Assembly (NCBI RefSeq): GCF_900107755.1
Contig: NZ_FNQR01000002.1
Location: 310,001 to 374,000 of the forward strand
Reading direction: 5' to 3'
Source: Thalassobacillus cyri
Lineage (GTDB): Bacteria > Bacillota > Bacilli > Bacillales > Halobacillaceae
Length of the DNA stretch: 64,000 bases
The notes under the pieces were generated by a model. The model saw only the letters and a program-made list of their open reading frames with translations, was not told the origin of the DNA and did no database searches. Each line of letters starts with the position of its first letter. Position 1 is the stretch's first letter. The translations under genes and the position numbers were made by a program. Positions 16,575 to 26,360 of the stretch are shown here, piece by piece.

Positions 16575-18095
16575 TTAGAAAAAGCCAAGTTTCTTTGGGC
16601 TGTAGCTGACCAGCAGGTTTTTCGTTTGCTGATAATGACTGAGCATCATCTTATGGTTTTCACGACCGACACCTGACATCTTATAACCCCCGAAAGCTGC
16701 ATGAGCAGGATAGGCATGGTAGCAGTTGGTCCATACCCGGCCAGCTTCAATACCACGGCCGAAACGGTAGGCAGTATTCATATCTCTTGACCAGACACCA
16801 GCACCAAGTCCATACAAGGTGTCGTTCGCAATTTCCATTGCTTCGTCCTGGTCTTTGAACGTTGTTACAGAAAGCACCGGACCGAAGATTTCTTCCTGGA
16901 AAATACGCATCTTGTTGTTTCCTTTGAATACGGTCGGCTGGATATAGTACCCTTCTGCTAAATCGCCTTCCAGTTTATTGCGCTCACCGCCAACGAGGCA
17001 TTCCGCTCCTTCTTCCTTACCAATCTGCAGATAGGATTGGATTTTTTCCATCTGTTCAGAAGAAGCCTGGGCACCCATAGCCACTTCCGGGTCAAGCGGG
17101 TTGCCGATTTTAATTTGTTTGACCCGCTCAATTGCACGCTCCATGAATTCATCATAAATGGACTCCTGAATCAATGCGCGGGAAGGGCAGGTACAAACCT
17201 CACCCTGGTTAAGAGCGAACATGACCAACCCTTCAATTGCTTTATCAAAGAAATCATCATCTTCACGCATGATATCCTCGAAGAAAATATTCGGTGATTT
17301 ACCGCCAAGCTCAAGCGTAACAGGAATGATGTTCTGGGAGGCATATTGCATAATCATACGGCCTGTCGTCGTTTCACCGGTAAAGGCGACTTTGTTGATA
17401 CGTGGGTTCGAGGCAAGCGGTTTACCGGCCTCCAAACCGAACCCGTTTACAATATTTACAACCCCTGGTGGAAGCAGGTCTTCAATCATTTCAAAGAAAT
17501 ACAGGATGGACACCGGCGTTTGCTCTGCCGGCTTAAGTACAACAGCGTTTCCAGCGGCTAAAGCAGGTGCCAGCTTCCAAGTAGCCATCAATAACGGGAA
17601 GTTCCATGGAATGATTTGTCCTACGACACCTAACGGCTCATGGAAATGGTAAGCCACCGTGTCTCCGTCGATTTCACCAATCGATCCTTCCTGGGAACGA
17701 ATGACGGAAGCGAAGTAACGGAAGTGGTCTACAGCAAGTGGGATATCAGCATTCAATGTCTCGCGTACGGCTTTACCGTTTTCCCATGTTTCAGCTACCG
17801 CAAGCTTTTCGAGATTTTCCTCCATGCGGTCAGCGATCCGGTTGAGGATCAGTGAACGCTCTGTTACTGAGGTCTTTCCCCAGGAATCCTTCGCTGCGTG
17901 GGCAGCATCCAGCGCTAACTCTACGTCTTCTTCTGTCGATCTGGCGACCTCGCAGAAAGCTTGTCCAGTTACTGGTGTGACATTCTCAAAATATTGTCCT
18001 TTAACTGGTGCTGTCCATTTACCCCCTATGTAGTTATCATACTTTTTTTTGAATTCTACTATCGATCCTTCTGTGTTAGGAAATGCATAAACCAT
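16575..18095 (-). CDS. NAD(P)+-dependent aldehyde dehydrogenase, acetaldehyde type
   Basis: 506 residues. Rossmann motif [33 protein letters not shown], catalytic Glu in LELGGKSPN, catalytic Cys in [13 protein letters not shown], and C-terminal [14 protein letters not shown]. Closest to the ExaC/AldB acetaldehyde dehydrogenases, oxidising acetaldehyde (and similar aldehydes) to acids; DUF779 partner supports this. Start ATG 18095 ([10 protein letters not shown]) sits behind GGAGG; the upstream ATG 18113 is possible. A cre site in the promoter points to catabolite repression. Protein is acid-rich, as in salt-tolerant species. Confidence 0.9.
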   Translation of the reverse strand: MVYAFPNTEGSIVEFKKKYDNYIGGKWTAPVKGQYFENVTPVTGQAFCEVARSTEEDVELALDAAHAAKDSWGKTSVTERSLILNRIADRMEENLEKLAVAETWENGKAVRETLNADIPLAVDHFRYFASVIRSQEGSIGEIDGDTVAYHFHEPLGVVGQIIPWNFPLLMATWKLAPALAAGNAVVLKPAEQTPVSILYFFEMIEDLLPPGVVNIVNGFGLEAGKPLASNPRINKVAFTGETTTGRMIMQYASQNIIPVTLELGGKSPNIFFEDIMREDDDFFDKAIEGLVMFALNQGEVCTCPSRALIQESIYDEFMERAIERVKQIKIGNPLDPEVAMGAQASSEQMEKIQSYLQIGKEEGAECLVGGERNKLEGDLAEGYYIQPTVFKGNNKMRIFQEEIFGPVLSVTTFKDQDEAMEIANDTLYGLGAGVWSRDMNTAYRFGRGIEAGRVWTNCYHAYPAHAAFGGYKMSGVGRENHKMMLSHYQQTKNLLVSYSPKKLGFF

Positions 18096-18130
18096 CTTAA
18101 TTGATTCCTCCATTTCACCTTGTGTTTAAT

Positions 18131-18144
18131 TGCAAACGCTTACA
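18131..18144 (-). promoter_or_regulatory. cre site upstream of aldehyde dehydrogenase
   Basis: TGCAAACGCTTACA fits the CcpA consensus except the third base, 36 bp before the ATG. The rest of the 18096-18423 intergenic stretch shows AT-rich promoter-like sequence but no gene. Confidence 0.65.
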
Positions 18145-18423
18145 TAGACATGCGCTAAACCTGCTAGTTTAGGATAAAACGAGAGTATCATTTTATCAGA
18201 ATATTGTCAATTATTAGTATTGATTGAACAAATACAAAGCAAGAGAATAGACAAAGAGTGCATTAACAGGCTCAATCGCAACATATCTGCAACCATTTCT
18301 TAATATAAAAATGGTTTGTCTTAAAAAAGAAGCGGTAATATGGTAAAGACCAATGGAATGGCGAATAATGGAACCTTTAATATGACGTGAAATAATTTTT
18401 AATGAATTAGAGGAGTGTAAGAT

Positions 18424-19149
18424 ATGGAAAAAATTATAGGTGTAGGTGCAGGAATAAGCCGTGATGAAGGTGGGCCATTTCCAGGATACCGCCGTTACTT
18501 TGCGAATGAGGATTATATTGAAGCAGTATATGCCTCGGGGGGATTGCCTTTTATTCTTCCTGTACTTGATTCGGAAGATGCCATAAAAAGGCAGGTTGAA
18601 AGCATTGATGGGCTATTACTGACTGGGGGGAATGATGTCAATCCCCTTAAGTATGGGGAAGAGCCGGTATTGATGGAGCACCCGCCTTACCCTGAAAGAG
18701 ATAATGCTGAATTATTATTAGTAAAAGAAACGGTAAGACAGGAAAAACCGGTGCTGGGATTCTGTCGGGGAATCCATATATTAAACGTAGCTTTTGGTGG
18801 AACGCTATATCAGGATATCTCTCATAAAGATGGGGAAACCATCGAGCATAATCAATATTCCAATGGCAATATGGTTTCGCATACCATTACGTTTGATCAA
18901 GAAAGCCGATTCTATGATATATTTGGAGAAGAATTTCAGGTCAACTCTTTCCATCACCAAGCGGTAAAAGATGTGGCCGATGGCTTTCGGGCAACCGCTG
19001 AGGCTAAGGATGGAATCGTAGAGGTAATAGAAAAAAAGGATAAAGATAACTTTGTAACAGGTATACAATTTCACCCGGAATTGTTTGAAGCAGACCATGA
19101 ACGGATGCGTAAAGTGTTTGATATATTCGTTTCGTATGCAGGGAAGTAA
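18424..19149 (+). CDS. gamma-glutamyl-GABA hydrolase family (peptidase C26)
   Basis: 241 residues of class I glutamine-amidotransferase fold. Catalytic Cys in VLGFCRGIHILN, the oxyanion segment LLTGGNDVNP, and the His-Glu pair in GIQFHPELFE near the C-terminus. Family members cleave gamma-glutamyl-GABA (PuuD) or similar isopeptides; the substrate here is open. Start ATG 18424 with GAGGAG upstream. Monocistronic, ends in a strong terminator. Confidence 0.88.
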   Translation: MEKIIGVGAGISRDEGGPFPGYRRYFANEDYIEAVYASGGLPFILPVLDSEDAIKRQVESIDGLLLTGGNDVNPLKYGEEPVLMEHPPYPERDNAELLLVKETVRQEKPVLGFCRGIHILNVAFGGTLYQDISHKDGETIEHNQYSNGNMVSHTITFDQESRFYDIFGEEFQVNSFHHQAVKDVADGFRATAEAKDGIVEVIEKKDKDNFVTGIQFHPELFEADHERMRKVFDIFVSYAGK

Positions 19150-19195
19150 GCGAAAGAAAACTACTCTGACAGAACAGGTTAACTATCACAACATA

Positions 19196-19239
19196 AAAGC
19201 CCACTTATCATGGCCTAGTTCCATGATAAGTGGGCTTTA
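19196..19239. terminator. strong bidirectional terminator
   Basis: Perfect 18-bp stem AAAGCCCACTTATCATGG with its complement, loop CCTAGTT. Serves the C26 gene and the converging protease gene. Confidence 0.88.
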
Positions 19240-19254
19240 GAGTGAAAAGCAGTT

Positions 19255-20931
19255 CTATTCTGTAATTCCGACTTGAGTAAGACCATCTTCTGTAGCAATC
19301 GCTTCTATACTGGCTTCACCGTATAAATCTATTGCGGATTGGATCAATGCTTGTCTTGCCTGGCTGAAGTTCGTATCAGGAGTGAAATAAACAGTGAGAG
19401 CACGATAATAGATTTGTCCCAGTTTTTCTTTGCCGATCTGTTCACCTGTGTAATAAGCGGCATGGTTGATAATCGAAGAGTTGATGTGTACTCCGCCATT
19501 ATCAAGGTCTCTCGGAAGATCATAATACTCATCCATGTGGGAAGGGTACATACCACTGCCATCCCCGTATGGAGCATACCTGGACCCAACTGGATACTTA
19601 CTAGGATCACTCAGGCTCCGGAGTGAGGTTCTGCCCGATTCCTTAGCAGCTTCTGCCATGATATCTTCCCCGACTTCCCAATCCTCTTCATCAACCAGGG
19701 CCCCAAAAATATCTGCGAAAGCTTCGTTCAAGGCTCCGGATTGGAATTGATATTTCAATCCTCCGGAATGACTGATGACCCCATGAGTCATTTCGTGAGC
19801 GGCAACATCAAGACCAGCAGATAATGGGACGAAAAATTCGCCGTCTCCATCCCCATAAGTCATTTGGTGTCCGTTCCAGAATGCATTGTTATAATCTTTA
19901 CCGAAATGGACACTGGATTTGATTGCCATGCCTTCCCCGTCAATCGAATTGCGATCATGTTCTTCCAGATAATACTCATATACTTTTTCTGAATTGTAAT
20001 GGGCATCTACCGCAGGCTCATCGTACTCCGCTTTCCATGCCGATCCTACCTTCGAATGTACTTCACCTGGAAGCCCTCCCCATTGATGGGCGAGATCATA
20101 AGTATAGATACCGTCTAAACCGTCATGGGAGTTGTCCTGAAGGTAAAACTTCGTTCCATCCCCAGTCCTTTCATTTTTGTGAGAAACATGCAACTTACGA
20201 TGATCTCCTAAGACACCGGTTCCGGATCCTTCCGCCGGCAGGTAGCCATCGGCATGCATCAATGCATTATATTGGTCAATGACCTTTCCGGTTTCTGCAT
20301 CTACGTATACATACCAGTTACCCGGCTCTTCACTAAGGAAATTGACATTTACTTTATGAGCAAGGTAGCTCTTATCACCGAAAGGAAAAATGACTAGCTC
20401 GCTGGATGGTGCATAGTCAAGTTTCTCGGGAGCGTTTACAGCTTGTTTAGCTGCAGCTAATGCTTGTTCCTGAGATATAGCAGGTTCGGTAGTCACCTCT
20501 GCATTTTCAACAGAAGTATTGAACTCTCCATTTACTGAAGTAATGGCATTGTTCTGATTGTAATGGACAATCACTTCGCTTCCTTCTACTGGAATCCCGT
20601 TTTTACTTTGTTGAAAACGAACATGTGTCATGCCCAATTCGTCTTTCTCTGTCTTCTTTTCTAGTAAGCTCGCTTTTGGGTTTTTGATTTTATATTTACT
20701 GGTATTTTTTTCTAAATGCTCAAGAGCATTAGCAGCATTGCTGGCCTTTTGCTTTACCGCTTGCTTTTCGATGACGAATAAAGGCTTGTTTCCATTGTTG
20801 AGGCCCTGTTTTTCTGCAATCGCTTCTGTAGAGGCTTCACTATGTACAGCTTCCGAAGGGAGGGGGGCTATCGTTCCAGCGAACACCGTAGTCGATAAAA
20901 CCAATACTGGTAATAATAGTTTTTTATTCAA
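19255..20931 (-). CDS. secreted neutral metalloprotease (thermolysin family M4)
   Basis: 558-residue pre-pro-enzyme. Signal peptide MNKKLLLPVLVLSTTVFAG, FTP and PepSY inhibitory pro-domains to about residue 230, then the M4 catalytic domain with zinc motif AHEMTHGV, the third zinc ligand in GALNEAFADIFG, and catalytic His in the DNGGVHINSSI segment. It cleaves extracellular proteins at hydrophobic residues. The mature part is rich in Asp/Glu, as in halophile exoenzymes. GAGGAGG site precedes the ATG. Bacillolysin/NprE-type. Confidence 0.93.
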   Translation of the reverse strand: MNKKLLLPVLVLSTTVFAGTIAPLPSEAVHSEASTEAIAEKQGLNNGNKPLFVIEKQAVKQKASNAANALEHLEKNTSKYKIKNPKASLLEKKTEKDELGMTHVRFQQSKNGIPVEGSEVIVHYNQNNAITSVNGEFNTSVENAEVTTEPAISQEQALAAAKQAVNAPEKLDYAPSSELVIFPFGDKSYLAHKVNVNFLSEEPGNWYVYVDAETGKVIDQYNALMHADGYLPAEGSGTGVLGDHRKLHVSHKNERTGDGTKFYLQDNSHDGLDGIYTYDLAHQWGGLPGEVHSKVGSAWKAEYDEPAVDAHYNSEKVYEYYLEEHDRNSIDGEGMAIKSSVHFGKDYNNAFWNGHQMTYGDGDGEFFVPLSAGLDVAAHEMTHGVISHSGGLKYQFQSGALNEAFADIFGALVDEEDWEVGEDIMAEAAKESGRTSLRSLSDPSKYPVGSRYAPYGDGSGMYPSHMDEYYDLPRDLDNGGVHINSSIINHAAYYTGEQIGKEKLGQIYYRALTVYFTPDTNFSQARQALIQSAIDLYGEASIEAIATEDGLTQVGITE

Positions 20932-21038
20932 AAAAATTCCTCCTCGAGATAGTTTAATACTAATTATAAAAGAGAGAAGGAATAAAAGTCAGAATATTTT
21001 TAACTATTTTTATGATACAGAAGTCCTGATCTATGATT

Positions 21039-21977
21039 CTATGTTCTGAAACAGAATTCCTGGTAGTTACACCTGGCACATTTTCGCTCTTCCTGATACA
21101 TCGGAAATTGGTTGATATCAACGGGTTCATTTTTTTCGACATCAACCAGGTACTTGGACATTTCCTGGATACTCATTCCAAAAAGATTTTGAACATTGAC
21201 CAAGTCAGCTGAATTCAATGCATGTTCTTTATGGTAGCCTTCCAGCAGGTACTCATTGCGTATAACGATTTTATCCAGGGAATCTATGTTATAGCGCTGC
21301 TTTAAATAGAGGGCGTATAGCGCCAGCTGATTCCGGTCTTCTGCAGATGCTTTACCGGTTTTCCAATCGACGATGACCCACTTATCTTCTATTAGGTCAC
21401 GATAGACAAGGTCCATGACAATATATATTTTGACATCCCCGACCATCATATAACGAAAGTCTTCCGATTCGACAAAACGGATATTCTCCGGAGATTGTAT
21501 ATCCTGGAATGTTTGGCTGGTCAAAAAGTTGTTCATCGCTGTACCAAGCCGTTTTTGAATTTTAGCTATTTTATCTTCAGGAAGCCTATCATGCTGGCTA
21601 TAATAGATTTCATGAAGCATCGTATAATGTTTCGGCTTATCATGCCATAGATGCTCCCGGCGTGTTGAATCTATGAAACCTTCATTTAGCTGCTGGCGGA
21701 TGCGTTCGATCAACTTCTGTTCAGAAGGGACCTGCCTCGTTTCCAAATAATATTGAATGACTTGGTAGATGGTATCGTGAACAATACTTCCGAACAGCAT
21801 TTCGAGGTTGGTCAATTTTTTCAGCCGGTACGTGTGACGTGCCAGGGAATCAGCATCCCGGAGCCAGCCGTTATGGGAAGCATAATAGTCGTAGCCATAT
21901 TTTCTGGGACATTCGAGCAGAGTTTTGTGGCGGGAAATAGACCAGGATAATTCTGGATGGGGTTTTATTTCGAACAT
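21039..21977 (-). CDS. PD-(D/E)XK nuclease, Cas4/AddB-like with Fe-S Cys
   Basis: 312 residues. Opens SWSISRHKTLLECPRKYGYDYY (first Cys), has the His of FGSIVHDTIY, the Asp of YIVMDLVYRD, the DWKTGK motif and the Gln of RNQLALYAL, then three Cys, CARCNYQEFC, at the end. This Cys1 plus C-terminal Cys3 arrangement is the Fe-S cluster clasp of AddB/Cas4 nucleases. No cas or add genes are near, so its partner is unknown; a repair or plasmid-processing role is a guess. The ATG at 21977 is just downstream of the small TGA-containing gene and its hairpin. Confidence 0.8.
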   Translation of the reverse strand: MFEIKPHPELSWSISRHKTLLECPRKYGYDYYASHNGWLRDADSLARHTYRLKKLTNLEMLFGSIVHDTIYQVIQYYLETRQVPSEQKLIERIRQQLNEGFIDSTRREHLWHDKPKHYTMLHEIYYSQHDRLPEDKIAKIQKRLGTAMNNFLTSQTFQDIQSPENIRFVESEDFRYMMVGDVKIYIVMDLVYRDLIEDKWVIVDWKTGKASAEDRNQLALYALYLKQRYNIDSLDKIVIRNEYLLEGYHKEHALNSADLVNVQNLFGMSIQEMSKYLVDVEKNEPVDINQFPMYQEERKCARCNYQEFCFRT

Positions 21978-22000
21978 GGAATCACTCCGAATATGTAATT

Positions 22001-22022
22001 AGAGGGGCACGGCGGCCCCTCT
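22001..22022 (-). terminator. hairpin ending the small TGA-containing gene
   Basis: Perfect AGAGGGGC/GCCCCTCT stem directly abutting the stop codon at 22023, loop of six. The T-run is weak (TAATTA), so it may be only a partial terminator and let transcripts pass into the nuclease gene. Confidence 0.5.
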
Positions 22023-22196
22023 TCAGCGTATCAGCTGCATGATAACAATATATACTCCTACCAGGAGCATCCCGATGGTACCTGGTCATATCGGTGGAAA
22101 TTTTGGCTTGCCGCCGCTATTCCCCTTTTGACCATCATCGGTCTTGGAAATTTGTCAGGAGCCCTGGTAACAATGCTTTTTGTTCTCTTCGCTCAA
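22023..22196 (-). CDS. small tail-anchored protein gene with two in-frame TGA codons
   Basis: TTG start at 22196 with a very good GAGGAGGGG site six nt upstream. The frame reads MSEENKKHCYQGS-(TGA)-QISKTDDGQK...KPKFPPI-(TGA)-PGTIGMLLVGVYIVIMQLIR and stops at TGA 22023; internal TGAs are codons 14 (22155-22157) and 37 (22086-22088). If read through, it is 57 residues: a Lys-rich soluble part, Cys9, and a C-terminal membrane helix. Promoter, CsoR/CstR-type operator and a terminator hairpin frame it. I do not recognise the family. Either a recoded (Sec, Cys or Trp) gene or a small pseudogene; the overlapping plus-strand frame lacks a start site. Confidence 0.4.
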
Positions 22197-22214
22197 GAAA
22201 AACCCCTCCTCGCA

Positions 22215-22254
22215 ATATACCTATAATGGTATATCGAGAGAGGGGGATTGTCAA
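22215..22254 (-). promoter_or_regulatory. promoter with CsoR/CstR-type operator
   Basis: Minus-strand TTGACA (22254-22249), 17-nt spacer, TACCAT (22231-22226). The -10 box is inside a palindrome ATATACC-N6-GGTATAT (22215-22234). The same seven-base arms with the same six-base spacer lie at 51608-51627 before the persulfide dioxygenase. The arms resemble CsoR-family (copper or persulfide sensor) operators. Confidence 0.6.
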
Positions 22255-22315
22255 TTGCCTGGGTGCGGTCATCCGATGATATTATTCGCAAAATAAATGG
22301 GGGTTGCGCAACAAT

Positions 22316-22744
22316 TCAGCAATGCTTGTCGTAAGCGTTTGTCAAGTTGTCGACGATTTCTTCTACTTCGAAGTCTTCGATGTCTTCCCGCGGAATGAAG
22401 TGGACGACTTTTCCATCTTTCATTAGTGCCATGGATGGAGAGGATGGTTCCAGTCCTTCGAAATGTTCACGCATGCGTGCTGTTGCTTCACGGTCCTGAC
22501 CTGCGAAAACAGTGGCAAGGTGTTCTGGTGTTTTTTCAAAGGCTAACGACTCTCGTGCTGCCGGACGGGCAAGACCTGCTGCGCACCCGCAAACGGAATT
22601 GACAATAACCAGTGCTGTTCCTTTTGTATGAGCTACAAATTCATCTACTTCCTCAGGAGTCGTCAGTTCCTTGAAACCTGCGTTTGTCAGTTCATCACGC
22701 ATCGGCTTTGCCATTTGTTTCATATATTCTTCATAAGCATTCAT
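22316..22744 (-). CDS. brxA: bacilliredoxin BrxA (YphP/YqiW family)
   Basis: 142-residue thiol-disulfide protein that removes bacillithiol from S-bacillithiolated proteins. The CGC active site is Cys52-Gly-Cys54 in NSVCGCAAGLARPAA; TVFAGQDREATARMREHF and PSSPSMALMKDGKVVHFIPR are family signatures and resemble BrxA (YphP) more than BrxB. Start ATG 22744 after AGGAGG. Followed upstream by the HEAT-repeat gene in the same direction, 90 bp away, as with yphP/ypgR relatives in Bacillus. Confidence 0.9.
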   Translation of the reverse strand: MNAYEEYMKQMAKPMRDELTNAGFKELTTPEEVDEFVAHTKGTALVIVNSVCGCAAGLARPAARESLAFEKTPEHLATVFAGQDREATARMREHFEGLEPSSPSMALMKDGKVVHFIPREDIEDFEVEEIVDNLTNAYDKHC

Positions 22745-22834
22745 GTTAAATCCTCCTTAAATGATAAATGTAATTATTTGTTTTGCTGTTAATGCCGTAA
22801 AAGCGTAATAACTTTATCTTCTTATTATATAAAA

Positions 22835-23986
22835 TTAATTGTTTTTTCGGGCTTCTGTCATTTGGTGCCAGACGGAGCCTTTTGCTTCTTCGCCGCCCTG
22901 GATTCGCTGCAGCGCCATTTTCACCTGCATGCGTACTTCGAATTCCGAGTCATTAATGGCTTCTTCCAAAGCTGGAATTGCCGTTTCGTCTCCGATTTCA
23001 TACAAAAACATCGCCGCCCGCCAGCGCACAAGTTTATTTGGGTCAGATAGGGAAGCGATCATTTCAGGCATCGCTTCTTTGAAGCCTAAATCGGATAAGC
23101 AGTCACCAGCGGTTCGCCGTACCGTGACTGACTTGTCCTGCAACGCCTGGTACAGGTAAGGAAGGACTTCTGGCTCTTCAATCATACCAAGGTAGGCAGT
23201 CGCCAGGCGACGGATAGAACCTTTTTCATCTCGAAGTGCTTTTTCCAATACTGGAAGGTCTTCATAGGACGGATTCATCCGGTCGAGAGCCGCATATCGT
23301 ACTTTCCAGTCAGTTGCATCAAGGCTTTCCAGAATATCCGCTTGCTTGTCACGGCTTGGTGTTTCGACCTTTTCTTCGGCTCCTTCTTCAAAAGCCCGTT
23401 CCACCAGGGCATCCAAACGTGCTTGATCATAGCTGGCAGCCAGTTCCTCTGCGACTTCCTGTCCGATTTCCTCCATATCGCCGTAACGAGGGTTCTGTTC
23501 AACCCATTTTCGTTCCATGACCATGTTAGGGGAAGCTGGAGAAGCTTTCATCGCTGCATTTTTGAATATTTCCGGGAGTCCGACACGTTTCTCTTCATTA
23601 CCATCATCAAGCTTCACTTGCATCGGTATGCCTCGGAACATCTGCACGAAGACTTTTACTTCGCCGAATGCTTCTTCTGTTGGAGCAGCTTGCTGCCGGG
23701 TATTTTCCTGAACCTCATTTTCTTCCTTGGTACCCAGTGCTTCCCTTACCCGGGGCAGCGCATCTTCCCACGAAGCGCGTGGATTTCTATCCAGCGCGAT
23801 AAAATCCATGACATGGTAAAGACTTTTAACGCCTTCGATAGTGAGAAGGTCTTTTATATGATCTGGTGCTTCCTGTAGATCATCACCTTGCTTGAAATTG
23901 TAGGTGTCGCCTGCCGGGAGCTCTTCATCTAAATTTATTTTCATCGAATTGGGACTCGGCGTCGGTTCAATCGACACAATTTTCAT
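22835..23986 (-). CDS. conserved virulence factor C family protein (Nfu-like domain plus HEAT repeats)
   Basis: 383 residues. Residues 1-90 form an NifU/Nfu N-terminal-like domain (KIVSIEPTPSPNSMKINL); a second low-complexity linker follows, and the C-terminal half has HEAT-like repeats (DWKVRYAALDRM, SIRRLATAYLGM, TVRRTAGDCLSDLG, LVRWRAAMFLYEIGD, EVRMQVKMALQRIQG). This is the CvfC/YpgR family; molecular role unclear, with Fe-S scaffolding or a virulence-regulator link reported for staphylococci. Same strand as brxA, perhaps one unit. Confidence 0.85.
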   Translation of the reverse strand: MKIVSIEPTPSPNSMKINLDEELPAGDTYNFKQGDDLQEAPDHIKDLLTIEGVKSLYHVMDFIALDRNPRASWEDALPRVREALGTKEENEVQENTRQQAAPTEEAFGEVKVFVQMFRGIPMQVKLDDGNEEKRVGLPEIFKNAAMKASPASPNMVMERKWVEQNPRYGDMEEIGQEVAEELAASYDQARLDALVERAFEEGAEEKVETPSRDKQADILESLDATDWKVRYAALDRMNPSYEDLPVLEKALRDEKGSIRRLATAYLGMIEEPEVLPYLYQALQDKSVTVRRTAGDCLSDLGFKEAMPEMIASLSDPNKLVRWRAAMFLYEIGDETAIPALEEAINDSEFEVRMQVKMALQRIQGGEEAKGSVWHQMTEARKNN

Positions 23987-24130
23987 ATCATCTATGTCCC
24001 CCTTTTTTCTTTAATATAATGTTGATTTTAACAGAGATTGGCGCTGCTATCCATTACCGGAACCTCTCCATTGGTTTCTAACAGAAGGCGTAGTATGATA
24101 ATGAAAAAATGAGAAGAAAGGATTTTCACT

Positions 24131-24934
24131 ATGACTATCGCTCGGACACTGACGATCGCTGGGTCAGCCGCACAAGGGAGTGCAGGGCTCCAGGCAGATT
24201 TGAAAACCTTCCAGGAACGGGAAGTGTATGGCATGAGTGCCGTAACAGCAATCGTTGCTAATAATTCCAGAACAGAACAGGGGATATTCACTCAACCGCT
24301 TGAGGCGATTGAGGCGCAGATATACGCGGCATTCGAGCATGTAGGGGTTGATGCGCTGAAAACCGGTATGCTATTTACTAAAGAAATTATTGAGCATGTC
24401 ACTGCTATATTAAAGGAAGTCGGCGTGAGTAACATTGTAGTGGATCCGGTCATGATTGGGAAAATGGGATCGCAATTACTGAAGGATGATGCCATTAACA
24501 CGATAAAAGGTCATCTTTTTCCAATTGCTGAGCTTATCACGCCTAATACCATGGAAGCCGCTAAGATTTTAGGATGGGATAGTATCGAAACCATTGAAGA
24601 TATGTACCAGGCTGTAAAAGAGCTGCATCAACTAGGACCGGGCTATGTACTGGTCAAAGGCGGGGCTCTCGCTGATTACCCGGCAGTGGATGTTTTATAT
24701 GATGGAGAAAAATTTACGGAATATCGTTCGGAACGAGTCGATACTATCCATACAAGCGGAGCAGGGTGTACGTATGCTGCAGCAATTACGGCTGAACTGG
24801 CTAAAGGGAACTCGATAGAGGATGCGGTCGGCCTGGCGAAAGAATTTGTAACCGAAGCGATCCGTTATGCCCTTTCTTTCGAGCGGGGGATCGGATCTAC
24901 CAATCATGCTGCCTATCGGGATAAAAATAAGTAG
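24131..24934 (+). CDS. pdxK: pyridoxal/HMP kinase PdxK (ThiD-like)
   Basis: 267-residue ribokinase-fold enzyme phosphorylating pyridoxine/pyridoxal (and hydroxymethylpyrimidine) at the expense of ATP. Seen: LTIAGSAAQGSAGLQADLKTF at the N-terminus, VVDPVMIGKMGSQLL, and anion-hole/Cys motif TSGAGCTYAAAITAEL. B. subtilis PdxK has the same GAGC in place of the usual GTGD. Start ATG 24131 with GAAAGGA. Monocistronic with terminator. Confidence 0.88.
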   Translation: MTIARTLTIAGSAAQGSAGLQADLKTFQEREVYGMSAVTAIVANNSRTEQGIFTQPLEAIEAQIYAAFEHVGVDALKTGMLFTKEIIEHVTAILKEVGVSNIVVDPVMIGKMGSQLLKDDAINTIKGHLFPIAELITPNTMEAAKILGWDSIETIEDMYQAVKELHQLGPGYVLVKGGALADYPAVDVLYDGEKFTEYRSERVDTIHTSGAGCTYAAAITAELAKGNSIEDAVGLAKEFVTEAIRYALSFERGIGSTNHAAYRDKNK

Positions 24935-24944
24935 ATTTAATTTA

Positions 24945-24977
24945 GCGCGCAGAACCCTGTTATTGCGCGCTTTTTTT
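24945..24977 (+). terminator. terminator of pdxK
   Basis: GCGCGC/GCGCGC stem and T7, 10 nt after the stop. Confidence 0.8.
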
Positions 24978-25018
24978 ATGCCATAAAAAAAGTTTTTGAA
25001 AAAAATCACGTTTAACTG

Positions 25019-25055
25019 TTGAATTAATATACTTAATAATGCATAATAATTCATA
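25019..25055 (+). promoter_or_regulatory. candidate ArgR boxes upstream of argGH
   Basis: TGCATAATAATTCATA at 25040-25055 (complement TATGAATTATTATGCA) and TTGAATTAATATACTTAA at 25019-25036 resemble ARG boxes (TGAATWWWWATTCA type) in tandem, about 50-80 bp before argG. Confidence 0.45.
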
Positions 25056-25100
25056 TCTTAAAAGAACGAGGAAAACAACAGCAAAGGGGAGCTGACACTC

Positions 25101-26360
25101 ATGGAAAAACCAAAAGTAGTATTAGCATATTCAGGTGGATTAGATACTTCGGTAGCGGTGAAATGGCTGCAGGATAAATATAATTATGAGGTTATCGCTG
25201 TCGGATTGGACATAGGGGAAGGGAAAGACCTTGATTTTGTAAAAGAAAAAGCGTTGAATGTGGGAGCATTGAAATCTTATACGGTAGACGCAAAGGCTTT
25301 ATTTGCAGAAGATTACCTGCTTCCAGCATTGAAAGCGAATGTCATGTATGAAGGACAGTACCCACTGGTATCTGCGTTGTCGCGTCCATTGATAGCGAAA
25401 GTTCTTGTTGAAATTGCTGAAAAAGAGGGGGCAGTCGCCGTCGCTCACGGCTGCACAGGAAAAGGGAATGACCAGGTCAGATTCGATGTAGCCATCACTG
25501 CATTGAATCCTGAATTGGAAATCGTCGCCCCAGTCAGAGAATGGGCAATGTCCAGGGATGAAGAGATCGCATACGCGAAAGAACATGGTATTCCGGTACC
25601 TGTTGATGTCGACAACCCGTACAGCATCGACCAGAACATGTGGGGAAGAAGTAACGAATGCGGCGTACTGGAAGATCCTTGGGCACAGCCTCCGGCAGAA
25701 GCTTATGATTTAACGACTGCCCCGGAAAATGCACCGGATGAACCGGAAGAATTGGAGATCACTTTTGTAAAGGGTATGCCTGTCGCTATCAACGGCGAAC
25801 AGCAGCCATTGGAAGATTTGATTCTGAACTTGAACCAGATTGCTGGTAAGCATGGGGTCGGACGTATCGACCATGTAGAGAATCGTCTTGTCGGCATCAA
25901 ATCAAGAGAAATCTATGAAACTCCTGCCGCAACGACATTGATCACGTCCCATCAGGCATTAGAATCATTGACACTCCCTCGCGAAGTTGCCCAGTTCAAG
26001 CCGATCGTGGAACAAAAATTCGCTCAAATGGTTTATGAGGGCTTATGGTATTCTCCATTGATGGACGGCTTAAAAGCATTCATCGAAGAGACCCAGACCC
26101 ACGTCTCCGGCGTAGTGAAGGTGAAGTTGTACAAAGGCCAGGCGCAGGTGATCGGACGTAAATCCGACTTCTCTCTATATGACTTCAATCTGGCCACTTA
26201 CAATCCGGATGACGCTTTCGATCATGAAGCGGCACTTGGTTTCATCAAACTATGGGGATTGCCGACAAAAGTCCATGCATCCGTGACACAGGGGGAAAAA
26301 ATTACAGGAAGCTCTTTAGATAAAGTCAAATTAGATCTGAAAGAGGCGGTTAAGTCGTGA
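25101..26360 (+). CDS. argG: argininosuccinate synthase
   Basis: 419 residues; ATP-dependent condensation of citrulline and aspartate. N-terminal PP-loop [15 protein letters not shown], then [15 protein letters not shown] and [16 protein letters not shown] characteristic of the family. ATG 25101 after AAAGGGGAG. The stop overlaps the argH start, so translation is likely coupled. Confidence 0.97.
   Translation: MEKPKVVLAYSGGLDTSVAVKWLQDKYNYEVIAVGLDIGEGKDLDFVKEKALNVGALKSYTVDAKALFAEDYLLPALKANVMYEGQYPLVSALSRPLIAKVLVEIAEKEGAVAVAHGCTGKGNDQVRFDVAITALNPELEIVAPVREWAMSRDEEIAYAKEHGIPVPVDVDNPYSIDQNMWGRSNECGVLEDPWAQPPAEAYDLTTAPENAPDEPEELEITFVKGMPVAINGEQQPLEDLILNLNQIAGKHGVGRIDHVENRLVGIKSREIYETPAATTLITSHQALESLTLPREVAQFKPIVEQKFAQMVYEGLWYSPLMDGLKAFIEETQTHVSGVVKVKLYKGQAQVIGRKSDFSLYDFNLATYNPDDAFDHEAALGFIKLWGLPTKVHASVTQGEKITGSSLDKVKLDLKEAVKS

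Noticed and set aside
21039-21977. Cas4 of a CRISPR system
   Set aside because: Fold and Cys pattern fit, but no cas genes or arrays in the window; AddB-like nuclease is as likely.
22094-22279. Plus-strand ORF of 61 codons over the small TGA-containing gene
   Set aside because: No ribosome site, runs through the operator and promoter of the opposite strand, composition unlike a protein. A second plus frame with a hydrophobic stretch lacks any start codon and is the mirror of the minus frame.
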